A stretch of 64,000 nt of DNA from positions 248,001-312,000 of the forward strand of contig NZ_SLXL01000002.1 in the NCBI RefSeq assembly GCF_004345735.1. Direction: 5' to 3'. Positions 1 to 9,655 of the stretch are shown one piece after another. Each line of letters starts with the position of its first letter. The stretch's first letter is position 1. The notes under the pieces are model-generated. The model ran no database searches, had not been told where the DNA came from, and saw only the letters and a program-made list of their open reading frames with translations. Both the position numbers and the translations under genes were made by a program. The DNA comes from Rhodovulum adriaticum. Its GTDB lineage: Bacteria; Pseudomonadota; Alphaproteobacteria; Rhodobacterales; Rhodobacteraceae.

Positions 1-1
1 G

Positions 2-409
2 ACGGGGCTGTATCACGGCACCCAGCAGATCAACCAGGGCCAGATGGACCGCTGGTCGATGGTGGCCACGCTGAACTATCTGTCCCATGACGCGGAAACC
101 GCGATCGTGCTGGCCAAATGCCCGAATTACAACACCGAGAAGGGCCGCAAGACCATCGGGCATATGGTGTCGGTCGCGGACCTGACGCGCACGGCCTTCA
201 TGAACGGGGATCTTTCTACGGTGATGAGCCCGCGGACGGTGATCGCCTGGGCGCAGAATGCCGGGATCTTCCGCGATGTGGGCTATGCCTTCCGGGTGAC
301 CTTCCTGAACAAATGCGACGAGCTGGAACGCCAGACCGTGGCCGAGTTCTATCAGCGGCTTTTCGACGAAGAATTGCCGGAAAGCGCGGCCAGCGTCAGC
401 CTGGGCTGA
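2..409 (+). CDS. cobS: Aerobic cobaltochelatase subunit CobS, C-terminal part
   Basis: This is the last 135 residues of a gene that begins before the window. CobS is the AAA+ ATPase subunit that works with CobT and CobN to insert Co2+ into hydrogenobyrinic acid a,c-diamide in aerobic B12 synthesis. The visible part is the helical C-terminal lid region (for example [13 protein letters not shown] and [13 protein letters not shown]), which matches CobS as I know the family; the Walker motifs lie upstream and cannot be seen. cobT follows on the same strand after 93 nt, the usual cobS-cobT order in alphaproteobacteria. The frame stays open to base 2, so the gene is cut by the window edge and not truncated by a stop. 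Confidence 0.9.
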   Translation, partial: TGLYHGTQQINQGQMDRWSMVATLNYLSHDAETAIVLAKCPNYNTEKGRKTIGHMVSVADLTRTAFMNGDLSTVMSPRTVIAWAQNAGIFRDVGYAFRVTFLNKCDELERQTVAEFYQRLFDEELPESAASVSLG

Positions 410-442
410 GCCTGACGGGGAACGCGCCCTTGACGGGCGCGC

Positions 443-481
443 GCCTCCGGCGGGGGTATTTGGACCAAGAAGAAGGACAGG
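443..481 (+). repeat. Dispersed intergenic repeat, copy 1
   Basis: A 39-nt stretch here is identical to bases 4640-4678. Its core GGTATTTGGACCAAGAAGAAG (455-475) recurs in six intergenic places in the window: 4652-4672, 7956-7976 and, on the minus strand, 26328-26348, 41634-41654 and 45300-45320. The core contains the small dyad TTGG-N-CCAA. This copy lies in the cobS-cobT gap and ends about 20 nt before the cobT start, so it would be within the cobST transcript. Its function is unknown. Confidence 0.75.
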
Positions 482-502
482 GCGCGAGGGGCGCCGGGCG
501 GC

Positions 503-2374
503 ATGAGCAAGACGACCGACAATCCGGCCGATCCGTTCAAGAAGGCGCTGGCCGAAGCGACGAAGGTGATGGCCGACGACCCCGAGCTGGGGATCAGCTA
601 CTCGGTCGATCCGCCGGGCATGGCCGGGGACGCGATGCGCCTGCCGCAGATCAGCCGCCGCATGACCCGCGACGAGGTTCTGCTGGCGCGTGGGACGGCG
701 GATGCCTTTGCGCTGCGGCGCAGGTATCACGACGCGGAGACCCATGCGCGCTATCGCCCCTCTGGCCAGATGGCGCGCGAGCTGTACGAGGCGATGGAGG
801 TGGCCCGCTGCGAGGCCGTGGGCGCGCGCGTCATGCCTGGCACCGCCACCAATATCGACGCCATGATCGCCGCCGAGGCCACGAAAAAGGGCTATGCCCA
901 GGCACGCGAGGCTGGCGAGGTGCCGCTGCCGGTGGCCGCCGGTTACATGGTGCGGCAGATGGCGACCGGGCGCCCCCTGCCCGAGGGGGCCGATAACGTG
1001 CTGGATCTGTGGCGCGGCTTTATCGAGGAGCAGGCGGCGGGCACCTTTGATGGGCTGGATGCTGCGCTGGACGATCAGGCGGCCTTTGCCCGGCTGACGC
1101 GGCGGGTGATTTCCGATCTGGGCTATGCCGACCAGCTGGGCGACGATCCCGATCTGGACGAGGAAGAGCCCGAGGAAGACAGCGCCGAAACCGATGAAGA
1201 GCCCCCCGAAAGCTACGGCGAGGAGGAGCAGCCCGACACGGACCAGGCCGATGCCAGCCCCGAGCAGTCCCAGGACCAGATGCAGGACGCCGCGCAGGCC
1301 CATGTCAATCCCGACGAGATGGCCGACGCGGAAATGGGCGACGAGGCCGAGTTGCCCGAGGGTGAGGCACCGCCGCAGCCCCCCGCACCGTCCTTTTCCG
1401 AGGCCGACCCCGATTACGCGGTCTTCCGCACCGAGTTCGACGAGGAAATCCGTGCCGAGGATCTGGCCGAACCGATCGAGCTGGAACGCCTGCGCGCCTA
1501 TCTGGACCAGCAGCTGGAACCGCTGAAGGGCGCCGTCGGGCGGCTGGCCAACAAGCTGCAGCGCCGCCTGCAGGCCCAGCAGAACCGCAGTTGGGAATTC
1601 GACCTGGAAGAGGGTATCCTGGATGCCGGGCGCCTGGCCCGTGTGGTGGCCAACCCCACCACGCCGCTAAGCTTCAAGGTCGAGAAGGATACCGAGTTCC
1701 GCGACACGGTGGTCACGCTGCTGTTGGACAATTCGGGGTCCATGCGCGGGCGGCCGATTTCCATCGCCGCGATCTGCGCCGATGTGCTGGCCCGCACGCT
1801 GGAACGCTGCGACGTCAAGGTGGAAATCCTGGGCTTTACCACCCGCGCGTGGAAGGGCGGGCAAAGCCGCGAGGCCTGGCTGGCCGAAGGTCGGCCGCAG
1901 ACGCCGGGGCGGCTGAACGACCTGCGCCACATCATTTACAAGGCGGCCGATGCGCCCTGGCGGCGGGCGCGCGAAAATCTGGGCCTGATGATGAAAGAGG
2001 GCCTGCTGAAGGAAAATATCGACGGCGAGGCGCTGGAATGGGCGCATCGGCGCCTGGCGGGTCGGCCCGAGGCGCGCAAGATCCTGATGGTGATCTCGGA
2101 CGGGGCGCCGGTGGACGATTCCACCGTGTCGGTGAATCCCGACAAGTTCCTGGAAAAGCACCTGCGCGACGTGATCGAGATGGTCGAGCGCCGCAAGATG
2201 GTGGAACTGCTGGCCATCGGCATCGGCCATGACGTGACCCGCTATTACCAGCGGGCCGTGACGATCAGCGACGTGGAACAACTGGCCGGTGCGATGACCG
2301 AGCAGCTGGCTGCCCTGTTCGACAAGGATCCGCGCGCACGGGCGCGCATGATCGGCATTCGAAAGGCGGTCTAG
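503..2374 (+). CDS. cobT: Aerobic cobaltochelatase subunit CobT
   Basis: A 623-residue protein, the usual length for CobT. CobT forms a two-ring AAA+ complex with CobS that drives CobN-dependent cobalt insertion in aerobic cobalamin synthesis. Residues about 1-210 form the helical N-terminal part. Residues about 212-300 are a very acidic, Pro/Gln-rich linker typical of CobT. The C-terminal part from about residue 403 is a von Willebrand A domain with the metal-binding DxSxS motif in LLLDNSGSM, near residue 409. The stop TAG is directly followed by the ATG of the next gene, so the M24 peptidase is probably co-transcribed with it. Confidence 0.95.
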   Translation: MSKTTDNPADPFKKALAEATKVMADDPELGISYSVDPPGMAGDAMRLPQISRRMTRDEVLLARGTADAFALRRRYHDAETHARYRPSGQMARELYEAMEVARCEAVGARVMPGTATNIDAMIAAEATKKGYAQAREAGEVPLPVAAGYMVRQMATGRPLPEGADNVLDLWRGFIEEQAAGTFDGLDAALDDQAAFARLTRRVISDLGYADQLGDDPDLDEEEPEEDSAETDEEPPESYGEEEQPDTDQADASPEQSQDQMQDAAQAHVNPDEMADAEMGDEAELPEGEAPPQPPAPSFSEADPDYAVFRTEFDEEIRAEDLAEPIELERLRAYLDQQLEPLKGAVGRLANKLQRRLQAQQNRSWEFDLEEGILDAGRLARVVANPTTPLSFKVEKDTEFRDTVVTLLLDNSGSMRGRPISIAAICADVLARTLERCDVKVEILGFTTRAWKGGQSREAWLAEGRPQTPGRLNDLRHIIYKAADAPWRRARENLGLMMKEGLLKENIDGEALEWAHRRLAGRPEARKILMVISDGAPVDDSTVSVNPDKFLEKHLRDVIEMVERRKMVELLAIGIGHDVTRYYQRAVTISDVEQLAGAMTEQLAALFDKDPRARARMIGIRKAV

Positions 2375-4177
2375 ATGTTCCAGAGCTTTGCCAGCCCCAC
2401 CCGCCCCCAGGACGGCCCGCCGCGTCTGGCCGCCCTGCGCGAAGCGATGGCGCAGGCCGGACTGGCCGGATTCCTGGTGCCGCGCGCCGATGCCCATCAG
2501 GGCGAATACGTCGCCCCGCGGGATGATCGGCTGGCATGGCTGACGGGGTTTACCGGCTCTGCCGGGTTTGCCTGCGTGCTGCCGGACCGGGCGGGCGTGT
2601 TCGTCGATGGGCGCTACCGGGTGCAGGCCCGCAACCAGGTCAACACCGAGGTCTTTACCCCCGTGGACTGGCCCGAAACCAAGCTGGCCGACTGGTTGCG
2701 CGCCAATCTGGACGGGGGCACCGTCGGGCTGGACCCCTGGCTGCACACCCCCGATGACTTGGAAAAGCTGGAAACCGCGCTGGCGGGCAGCGGCATCGCC
2801 CTGCGCGAGGTGGAAAACCTGGTCGATGCGGTCTGGCCCGACCAGCCTGCCCCGCCCGCGGGCGAAATCACCCCCTACCCTGCGGAGCTGGCCGGCGACA
2901 GCCACGGGGCAAAACGCGCGGCTGTCGCCGAAACGCTGCGCGAGGCCGGGCATCGGGCCGCGATCCTGAGCCTGCCCGACTCCATCGCCTGGCTGTTGAA
3001 CATCCGGGGCCAGGACATTCCCCGCAACCCGGTGCCCCATGGCTTTGCCGTGCTGCACGATGACGGACATGTCACGCTGTTCACCGATCCGGCCAAGGTA
3101 ACCGACAGCCTGCGCGCGCATCTGAGGGATCAGGTCACCCTGCGCCCGGTCGAGGCGCTGGCGCCGGGGCTGAAAAGTCTGGTCGGCCCGGTACGCCTGG
3201 ATCCTGGCTCGGCGCCGCTGTGGGTGTTGCGGCAGTTGCAGGAAAACGGGGTAGAGGTCGCGATGGGCGACGATCCCTGCATCCTGCCCAAGGCACGCAA
3301 GACCCCGGCGGAACTGGACGGCGCCCGCGCGGCCCACCTGCGGGACGGCGCGGCGGTGGTGGAATTCCTGGCCTGGCTGGACCGCGAGGCGCCCGGCGGT
3401 GCCCTGACGGAAATCGACGTGGTGACCGCGCTGGAAGGGTTCCGCCGCGCCACCGGCGAATTGCGCGATATCAGCTTTGACACGATCGCGGGGGCCGGCC
3501 CCCACGGCGCCATCGTGCATTACCGCGTGACCGAGGACACCAACCGCCCCGTCAAACCGGGCGAATTGCTGCTGGTCGATTCCGGCGGGCAGTATCTGGA
3601 CGGGACCACCGACATCACCCGCACCATCGCCGTTGGCCAACCGCCCGAAGAGGCCCGCGCCCCCTTTACCCGGGTTCTAAAGGGCATGATCGCCATTTCC
3701 CGGGCGCGCTTTCCCAAGGGGCTGGCCGGGCGCGATCTGGACGCGCTGGCGCGCTATCCGTTGTGGCTGGCGGGTCAGGACTACGATCACGGCACCGGCC
3801 ACGGCGTGGGGGCCTATCTGTGCGTGCATGAGGGGCCGCAGCGGTTGTCGCGCCTGTCCACCGTGCCGCTGGAACCGGGCATGATCCTGTCCAACGAGCC
3901 GGGCTATTACCGCGAGGGCGCCTTTGGCATCCGCATCGAAAACCTGATCGCGGTGCGCGCGGCCCCGGCGCTGGCGGGCGCCGACGACCGGGCGATGCTG
4001 GCGTTCGAGACCCTGACCTGGGTGCCGATCGACCGCCGCCTGATCGACACCGGGTTGCTAAGCGACGAGGAACGCGCCTGGCTGGACCGCTACCATGCCG
4101 AGGTTGCGCACCGCATCGCGCCGCTGGTGTCCGACGATGCGCGCGCCTGGCTGCACAAGGCGACTGCCCCGCTCTAG
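2375..4177 (+). CDS. Xaa-Pro aminopeptidase, M24 family (aminopeptidase P type)
   Basis: A 600-residue three-domain aminopeptidase P that removes an N-terminal residue preceding proline, most likely in the cytoplasm. Two creatinase-like N-terminal domains (for example WLTGFTGSAGFA near residues 51-62) are followed by a pita-bread M24 catalytic domain in the C-terminal half. The dinuclear metal ligands are visible: two Asp in DSGGQYLDGTTDITRT, His in HGTGHGVGAY, Glu in SNEPGYYREG and Glu in GIRIENL. The length matches the long aminopeptidase P1 type and not the 440-residue PepP type. The ATG abuts the cobT stop codon, which suggests coupled translation, though no functional link to B12 synthesis is known to me. 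Confidence 0.9.
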   Translation: MFQSFASPTRPQDGPPRLAALREAMAQAGLAGFLVPRADAHQGEYVAPRDDRLAWLTGFTGSAGFACVLPDRAGVFVDGRYRVQARNQVNTEVFTPVDWPETKLADWLRANLDGGTVGLDPWLHTPDDLEKLETALAGSGIALREVENLVDAVWPDQPAPPAGEITPYPAELAGDSHGAKRAAVAETLREAGHRAAILSLPDSIAWLLNIRGQDIPRNPVPHGFAVLHDDGHVTLFTDPAKVTDSLRAHLRDQVTLRPVEALAPGLKSLVGPVRLDPGSAPLWVLRQLQENGVEVAMGDDPCILPKARKTPAELDGARAAHLRDGAAVVEFLAWLDREAPGGALTEIDVVTALEGFRRATGELRDISFDTIAGAGPHGAIVHYRVTEDTNRPVKPGELLLVDSGGQYLDGTTDITRTIAVGQPPEEARAPFTRVLKGMIAISRARFPKGLAGRDLDALARYPLWLAGQDYDHGTGHGVGAYLCVHEGPQRLSRLSTVPLEPGMILSNEPGYYREGAFGIRIENLIAVRAAPALAGADDRAMLAFETLTWVPIDRRLIDTGLLSDEERAWLDRYHAEVAHRIAPLVSDDARAWLHKATAPL

Positions 4178-4266
4178 GCAGCGCGCACGGCTGGACAAGA
4201 TTATTACGTTCATGTCACACAGCGGCGTCAGAAATTGCGTCGCGTCAATTCCCAGGAGATCGCCCG

Positions 4267-4608
4267 ATGACCGACAAGCTGGAGATTCACAAGGCCGACG
4301 GGGCATGGGTCGTCCGCGCCGGTGGCGCTGTTATCGCCGAGAGCCGGGACGCGCTGGAGGTGACCGAGGGCGGCACCGCGCCCGTCGTCTATTTCCCGCG
4401 TGAGGATGTGGCGATGGCGTTCCTGGATGCCTCTGACAGCCGCACGGCCTGCCCCCGCAAGGGCGAGGCACAGTATTACACCCTGCACACCAAAAGCGGC
4501 GAGATCGCCGATGCCGCCTGGTCCTACGAGGCGCCGCTGCCCGGCGCCGAGCGGCTCGCGGGGTATCTGGCCTTTTACCCCGACAAGGTGACGGTCGAGC
4601 TGCTGTAA
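4267..4608 (+). CDS. DUF427 family protein
   Basis: A 113-residue soluble protein with the features of DUF427: VYFPREDV, a Cys-Pro-x-Lys-Gly segment (ACPRKGEAQYYTL), AAWSYEAP and a final LAFYPDKVTVELL. The family is a single small beta-rich domain; its biochemical role is not established, so none is assigned. AGGAGA lies just upstream of the ATG as a ribosome site. It follows the aminopeptidase gene after 89 nt and ends just before a hairpin and a copy of the dispersed repeat. Confidence 0.85.
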   Translation: MTDKLEIHKADGAWVVRAGGAVIAESRDALEVTEGGTAPVVYFPREDVAMAFLDASDSRTACPRKGEAQYYTLHTKSGEIADAAWSYEAPLPGAERLAGYLAFYPDKVTVELL

Positions 4609-4617
4609 CCGGGGATA

Positions 4618-4678
4618 CGATTTTTCTATGAAAAATCGGGCCTCCGGCGGGGGTATTTGGACCAAGAAGAAGGACAGG
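4618..4678. repeat. Hairpin plus dispersed repeat, copy 2
   Basis: A 9-bp perfect stem with a 3-nt loop (CGATTTTTC-TAT-GAAAAATCG, 4618-4638) is followed at once by the 39-nt element also found at 443-481. It fills the gap between the DUF427 gene (plus strand) and the ClC gene (minus strand), which converge here. The A/T-rich stem could serve as a terminator for both directions, but no clear T tract follows it. Confidence 0.65.
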
Positions 4679-4687
4679 CGCGCGGGA

Positions 4688-6385
4688 TCAGGAATGTTCC
4701 TCTGCCGCGGTCATGGCCAGCGCGCGCGAATAGGCGCGCAACGCGTCGACATGGAACAGCGCGCCCAGCAATTGCGGCTCGCCCCCGGCGGCGCCCGGCA
4801 CGGCCACGGGGATGAAGGCGTGGCCCCATTTCTCGAATTCCGGCAGGGCCTCTTCCAGGGTCGCCTCGGGGCTGAGCATCACGCCCTGGCCGATCAGGTC
4901 GAGGCAGGCCTCGCGCGAGGCGGCGTTGGGGCTGTCCTTGCCCCGCATCAGCACCGCCGCCGAAAAGGCCGATAGCAGGTAGGACTGCGGCCCGGCGGCC
5001 AGGTGCTTGTTCCGCCGTTCCAGCTGGGTCAGGAAGAAGGAACGGTCCACCAGCCGGCTGGCCAGTGCGGTGGACATCGACACCGCCAGCATCACTGCCA
5101 GCCCGGTCTGCCAGTCGCCAGTCAGTTCGAACACGATCAGCGTGGTCGAGATCGGCGCCCCCAGCACAGCCCCCGCGACCGCGCCCATCCCGGCCAGGGC
5201 GTATAGCGTTTCCTCGCCCGCGAGGCTGGGCACCAGCAGCGTGGCCACCATGCCGAAGGCCAGCCCGGCCAACGCCCCTACCATCAGCGAGGGCGAGAAC
5301 ATGCCGCCGCCCATCCGGCCCGCAACCGTGATCGCGACCGCAACGCATTTCAGGGCACAGAAAACGATGGCCTCGTGCAGCAGCAGGCTGCCGGTCAGCG
5401 CGGCCGAGGTCGTTTCATACCCCACGCCGATCACATGGGGGTAGAAGATGGCCAGCCCCCCCAAACCCAGACCGGCCAGCGCCGGGCGCAGCCAACGCGG
5501 CATCCCCGTGCGCCGGACCAGCCCGGTTGCCAGATCCTCGGACCAGAAGATGGCCTTCATCAGCAGGACGGCCAGCAACCCGCAGAACAGCCCGAGGATC
5601 AGAAAGGACGGGATTTCCAGGTAAAAGGCCAGCCCGCCGCTGTCGGGCAGGCTGAATTCGGTGACCCCGCCATATTGCAGACGGTTGATGATCGTGCCGG
5701 AAACTGCCGCCACGGTAATCGGCGCGAAGGCATGCACCGCGAAATGGCGCAAGACCACCTCCAGCGCGAAGAGCGCCCCGGCGATCGGCGCGTTGAACGA
5801 GGCCGCCACCGCGCCCGCCACCGCGCAGCCCAGCAGGTCGCGCCCGGTGATCCCGTTGGCCTTGATCCGTTCGGACACCCAGGAGGACATGATTGCCGCC
5901 AGGTGCACCACGGGCCCCTCACGCCCCGTGGACCCACCCGAGGACAGCGTGATCAGCGAGGCCATGGCCGAGGCCAGCCCCGCTTTGTGTTCCACACGGC
6001 CCTCGTTCAGCGCGGCGCCCTCGATCACGTCCGCGACCGAGCGCACGCGACCATCGTCGGTGAACCGATGCATGATCAGGCCCACGATCAGCCCCCCCAG
6101 CACCGGCATCAGCAGGATCCAGTACCAGGCAAGCGTTTCGGCATAGGAATGCAGGCGGTGGGTGTCCTCTACCCCGTAGAGCGCGCTTTGCAACGCCTCG
6201 ATCGCCATGCGGAACCCAAGCGCCGCCCCCCCGGCGGCAATCCCGATGACCAGCGCGATGAACCAGAATTGAACCTGGCTGGGCCCGCGCATCTTGAGCA
6301 CGCCCCAACCGTTTCGCAAACGGACATAAAGCCTGTCTATCACCGCGATTATCTGCCTTTTGGCCCTGGGGGTCACACCGCACAT
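4688..6385 (-). CDS. ClC-type chloride channel
   Basis: A 565-residue inner-membrane ClC protein. Residues about 40-450 are the hydrophobic ClC core; the C-terminal part (about 460-565) resembles a reduced regulatory tail with only partial CBS-like sequence. The gating glutamate is E156 in GREGP. The second conserved Glu of proton-coupled exchangers (E203 in E. coli ClcA, in IIEEM) is replaced by V210 in FALEVVLRHF, as in true ClC channels, so passive chloride conduction is more likely than Cl-/H+ exchange. The GSGIP-type motif is also replaced, by RSVAD. AGAGG precedes the chosen ATG; an internal start at MRGPSQ (residue 32) is possible. The gene is divergent from the D-lactate dehydrogenase. 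Confidence 0.88.
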   Translation of the reverse strand: MCGVTPRAKRQIIAVIDRLYVRLRNGWGVLKMRGPSQVQFWFIALVIGIAAGGAALGFRMAIEALQSALYGVEDTHRLHSYAETLAWYWILLMPVLGGLIVGLIMHRFTDDGRVRSVADVIEGAALNEGRVEHKAGLASAMASLITLSSGGSTGREGPVVHLAAIMSSWVSERIKANGITGRDLLGCAVAGAVAASFNAPIAGALFALEVVLRHFAVHAFAPITVAAVSGTIINRLQYGGVTEFSLPDSGGLAFYLEIPSFLILGLFCGLLAVLLMKAIFWSEDLATGLVRRTGMPRWLRPALAGLGLGGLAIFYPHVIGVGYETTSAALTGSLLLHEAIVFCALKCVAVAITVAGRMGGGMFSPSLMVGALAGLAFGMVATLLVPSLAGEETLYALAGMGAVAGAVLGAPISTTLIVFELTGDWQTGLAVMLAVSMSTALASRLVDRSFFLTQLERRNKHLAAGPQSYLLSAFSAAVLMRGKDSPNAASREACLDLIGQGVMLSPEATLEEALPEFEKWGHAFIPVAVPGAAGGEPQLLGALFHVDALRAYSRALAMTAAEEHS

Positions 6386-6480
6386 GCCTCTTCGTCCGGG
6401 CGGCCCCCCGTATCGGGCTTTCCCCTGTGGCTGCTCTCGCCTAGGGTGCCCGACGGTACATGCTCTGCAAGGAGGCCCGG

Positions 6481-7854
6481 ATGCCCGTACCCGAAGCCCT
6501 GACCGCGCTGGCGAAAATCCTAGGCGATCGGCTGAGCCGGTCCAAGTCCGATCTGGACCTGCACGGCCGGAACGAGACCTATTTTCCCTTTGCCCCGCCC
6601 GACGCCGTTGCCTATCCCGAAACTACCGAAGAGGTGGCCGCGATCGCGCGCATCTGTGCCCAGCATGACTGCCCGATGACAGGCTGGGGCGCGGGTACCT
6701 CGCTGGAGGGACACGCGTTGCCCGTCCGGGGCGGGATCAGCGTGGATTTCAGCCGAATGAACCGGGTGCTGCAGATCAATCCGCAAGACATGGATTGCGT
6801 GGTGCAGCCGGGCGTCACGCGCGAGGCGCTGAACCAGGAATTGCGCGCGACGGGGCTGTTCTTCCCGGTCGATCCGGGCGCGAATGCCAGCCTGGGCGGC
6901 ATGGCCTCCACCCGCGCCAGCGGCACGACCGCGGTGCGCTACGGCACGATGCGGGACAACGTTCTGGGGCTGGAGGCGGTGCTGGCCGACGGCCGGGTGA
7001 TCCGCACCGGCACGCGGGCGCGCAAATCCGCCGCCGGTTATGACCTGACAGGGCTGTTCGTAGGCGCCGAGGGCACGCTGGGTCTGATTACCGAGTTGAC
7101 GCTGAAACTGCAGGGCCAGCCCGAGGCGATCTCGGCCGCGGTCTGCGCATTCGACGAAATCGGCCCGGCGGTGGAAACGGTGATCGAAACGATCCAGATG
7201 GGCATTCCGATGGCGCGGATCGAGTTCGTGGATGCCGCGACCGCAGCGGCGGTGAACGCCTATTCGGGGGCCAGCTTTCCCGAGATGCCGCACCTGATGG
7301 TGGAATTCCACGGCTCAGAGGCAGGCGTCGCCGAACAGGCGGAAAGCTTTGGCGCGTTGGTGGGCGAACATGGCGGTCACGGGTTCGACTGGTCATCCCG
7401 GCCCGAGGATCGCAATGCGCTGTGGACCATGCGGCACAACGCCTATTATGCGTGCCTCGCCACGCGCAAGGGCGCCACGGCGCTGGTTACCGACCTGTGC
7501 GTGCCGATCTCGCGCCTGGCCGAGGCGGTCGAGGAAACCCGCGCCGACATCGCCGCGGCCACCATCCCCGGGCCGATCCTGGGTCATGTGGGCGACGGCA
7601 ATTTCCACGCGATCCTGCTGGTCGAACCGGGCAACACGGCCGAACTGGACGAGGCAAAGGCCCTTTCGCACCGGATGGTCGAACGCGCCCTGCGGATGGG
7701 CGGGACCGCGACCGGCGAACACGGGATCGGCATGGGCAAGCTGGGCTATATGGACAAAGAGCACGGGGCGGCCTGGGACGTGATGGGCGCGCTGAAGCAG
7801 GCGCTGGATCCCAACAACCTGATGAACCCGGGCAAGATGGTACGCCAGGGCTGA
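6481..7854 (+). CDS. FAD-linked D-lactate dehydrogenase (cytochrome type, GlcD-like)
   Basis: A 457-residue flavoprotein that oxidises a D-2-hydroxy acid, most likely D-lactate, and passes electrons to the respiratory chain. The N-terminal half is the FAD-binding PCMH fold (GWGAGTSLEGHALP and a DPGANASLGGMASTRASGT segment); the C-terminal half is the FAD-oxidase C domain with GHVGDGNFHA and TGEHGIGMGKLGYM. The ATG at 6481 has GGAGG 5 nt upstream, which is why it is preferred over an ATG 21 nt earlier. Glycolate oxidase subunit GlcD is the closest alternative, but no glcE or glcF follows, which favours a stand-alone D-lactate dehydrogenase. The window also carries an L-lactate dehydrogenase. 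Confidence 0.85.
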   Translation: MPVPEALTALAKILGDRLSRSKSDLDLHGRNETYFPFAPPDAVAYPETTEEVAAIARICAQHDCPMTGWGAGTSLEGHALPVRGGISVDFSRMNRVLQINPQDMDCVVQPGVTREALNQELRATGLFFPVDPGANASLGGMASTRASGTTAVRYGTMRDNVLGLEAVLADGRVIRTGTRARKSAAGYDLTGLFVGAEGTLGLITELTLKLQGQPEAISAAVCAFDEIGPAVETVIETIQMGIPMARIEFVDAATAAAVNAYSGASFPEMPHLMVEFHGSEAGVAEQAESFGALVGEHGGHGFDWSSRPEDRNALWTMRHNAYYACLATRKGATALVTDLCVPISRLAEAVEETRADIAAATIPGPILGHVGDGNFHAILLVEPGNTAELDEAKALSHRMVERALRMGGTATGEHGIGMGKLGYMDKEHGAAWDVMGALKQALDPNNLMNPGKMVRQG

Positions 7855-7862
7855 GGCCGGGA

Positions 7863-7976
7863 CCGAAGGATTTTCACGAAAATCCTTCGGCTGAAAAATC
7901 TTTGCGAAGATTTTTCCCGCGCTGCGCGCGCGGATTTCCTGCGGAAATCCGAATGGGTATTTGGCCCAAGAAGAAG
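7863..7976. repeat. Three consecutive hairpins plus dispersed repeat, copy 3
   Basis: This gap between two converging genes holds three perfect stem-loops: 7863-7890 (12-bp stem, loop CACG), 7893-7916 (10-bp stem, loop TGCG) and 7931-7951 (9-bp stem, loop TGC). The repeat core follows directly at 7956-7976 in the form GGTATTTGGCCCAAGAAGAAG. The stems contain A/T runs and may terminate transcription from both sides. Three different hairpins in 90 nt is more than one bidirectional terminator needs. Confidence 0.7.
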
Positions 7977-7981
7977 TTGGG

Positions 7982-9634
7982 TCAGGGCGCGAGCAGGGCA
8001 CGGGCCGCGGCGCGGGCCTCTTCGGTGATGGTATCGCCTGACAGCATGCGCGCGATTTCGTCCACCCGCGCGGCGGCGTCCAGCGGCGTTACCGTGGACA
8101 ACGTCATCCCGCCCGCCACACGTTTTTCCACGCGCCAGTGATGCGCCCCCTTGGCCGCGACCTGGGGCGAATGGGTGACGACCAGCACCTGCGCGGTTTC
8201 GCTGAGCGCGGCCAGCCGCCGACCCACCGCATCCGCCGTGGCACCGCCCACGCCCCGGTCGATCTCGTCGAAGATCAGCGTCAGCGGGCTGCTGCCGCGC
8301 GCCAGGCACACCTTGAGCGCCAGCAGGAAGCGCGACAACTCCCCACCCGAGGCGATCTTGTTCAACGGGCCGGCGGGGGCGCCGGGATTGGTCGCCACGG
8401 TAAAGGCCACCGCGTCGCAACCGCCCGGGCCGGGCTCGGCGGGCGTGATCCGCGTGGCGAAACTGGCCCGTTCCATTTTCAGCGGGGCCAGTTCCCCGGA
8501 CATAGCCGCATCCAGGCGCATGGCGGCCTGGGCGCGGGCCTGGCCCAGGTCCGCGGCGGCGGCGTCATAGCTGACCCTGGCCGCGTCACGGGCCTTTTGC
8601 AGATCGGCCAGATCATGGGCGCCCGCGTCCAGCGCGTCCAGGCGCCCGCGCAGGTCATAGGCCAGCGTGGGCAGGTCGTCGGGCAACACGCCATGTTTGC
8701 GCGCCAGGGCACGGATCGCGAACAGGCGTTCCTCGGCCGCCTCCAGCGCGCCGGGATCGAAGGTCAGCGCCTCCTGGCACTCCTCGACCGCCTGTGTGGC
8801 CTCGCCCAGTTCGACCAGCGCACGGGACAAGGCCGCGACGGCCTCGTCCAGCCGACCGCCGACCCCCTCGGCCGCCCCTTCCAGCCAGCGCAGCGCATCG
8901 CCCATGCGGCCCTCGGCGCCCTCACCCGGCCCCAGGGCGGCGTGGGCGCGCACGATATCCTCTCGCACGCGCTCTGCGGCCTGCATCTCGCGGCGCCGGG
9001 CGTCCAGTCCGGCCTCTTCGCCCGGCTCGGGGGACAGGCGGTCCAGTTCCTCGACCGCGTGGCGCAGAAAATCCTCTTCGGCGCGCAGGGCGGCAAGGCG
9101 TTCCTCGGCCGCTGCCAGGGCGCTGTCGGCCTCGGCGCGGGCGCGCCAGGCGGCGCGGGTCGCGGCCAGTTGATCGTCCAGCCCGCCGAAGGCGTCCAGC
9201 AATGCCCGATGGCCGCGCGGGTTCAGCAGGCCCCGGTCATCCTGCTGACCGTGCAGTTCGACCAGCGTGTCCGACAGGGCGCGCAGCACCTCGCCGCTGG
9301 CGCGGCGGTCGTTGACCCAGGCGGTCTTGCGCCCCTCGGCGCTGTTGATGCGGCGCAGGATCAGCTCGTCACCCTCGGGCAGGCCGGCCTCTTGCAGGAT
9401 GGTGCGGGCGGCGTGGCCGGCGGGCAGATCGAAAACGGCCGTGACCTCGCCCTGGGTCGCACCGGGGCGCACCAGTTCCGCCCGTCCACGCCAGCCCAGC
9501 ACGAATCCCAACGCATCCAGCAGAATCGATTTGCCGGCGCCGGTTTCCCCGGTCAGCACGTTCAGGCCGGACTGGAACGACAGGTCCAGCCGGTCGATGA
9601 TCAGCATGTCCCGGATGTCGAGACTGCGCAGCAT
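7982..9634 (-). CDS. recN: DNA repair protein RecN
   Basis: A 550-residue SMC-like ATPase of double-strand-break repair, acting on the nucleoid. The Walker A motif GETGAGKS is at residues 29-36, a long Ala/Glu/Arg-rich coiled coil fills the middle, and the C-terminal head carries the ABC signature SGGELSRFLLALK and the Walker B LIFDEIDRGVGG. Length and layout match RecN. It starts 21 nt after bamD on the same strand, so it is probably read with the lpxC-bamD end of the division cluster. I see no LexA box directly before it. Confidence 0.95.
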   Translation of the reverse strand: MLRSLDIRDMLIIDRLDLSFQSGLNVLTGETGAGKSILLDALGFVLGWRGRAELVRPGATQGEVTAVFDLPAGHAARTILQEAGLPEGDELILRRINSAEGRKTAWVNDRRASGEVLRALSDTLVELHGQQDDRGLLNPRGHRALLDAFGGLDDQLAATRAAWRARAEADSALAAAEERLAALRAEEDFLRHAVEELDRLSPEPGEEAGLDARRREMQAAERVREDIVRAHAALGPGEGAEGRMGDALRWLEGAAEGVGGRLDEAVAALSRALVELGEATQAVEECQEALTFDPGALEAAEERLFAIRALARKHGVLPDDLPTLAYDLRGRLDALDAGAHDLADLQKARDAARVSYDAAAADLGQARAQAAMRLDAAMSGELAPLKMERASFATRITPAEPGPGGCDAVAFTVATNPGAPAGPLNKIASGGELSRFLLALKVCLARGSSPLTLIFDEIDRGVGGATADAVGRRLAALSETAQVLVVTHSPQVAAKGAHHWRVEKRVAGGMTLSTVTPLDAAARVDEIARMLSGDTITEEARAAARALLAP

Positions 9635-9655
9635 CGGCGATGTCCCCCGGTCAGA

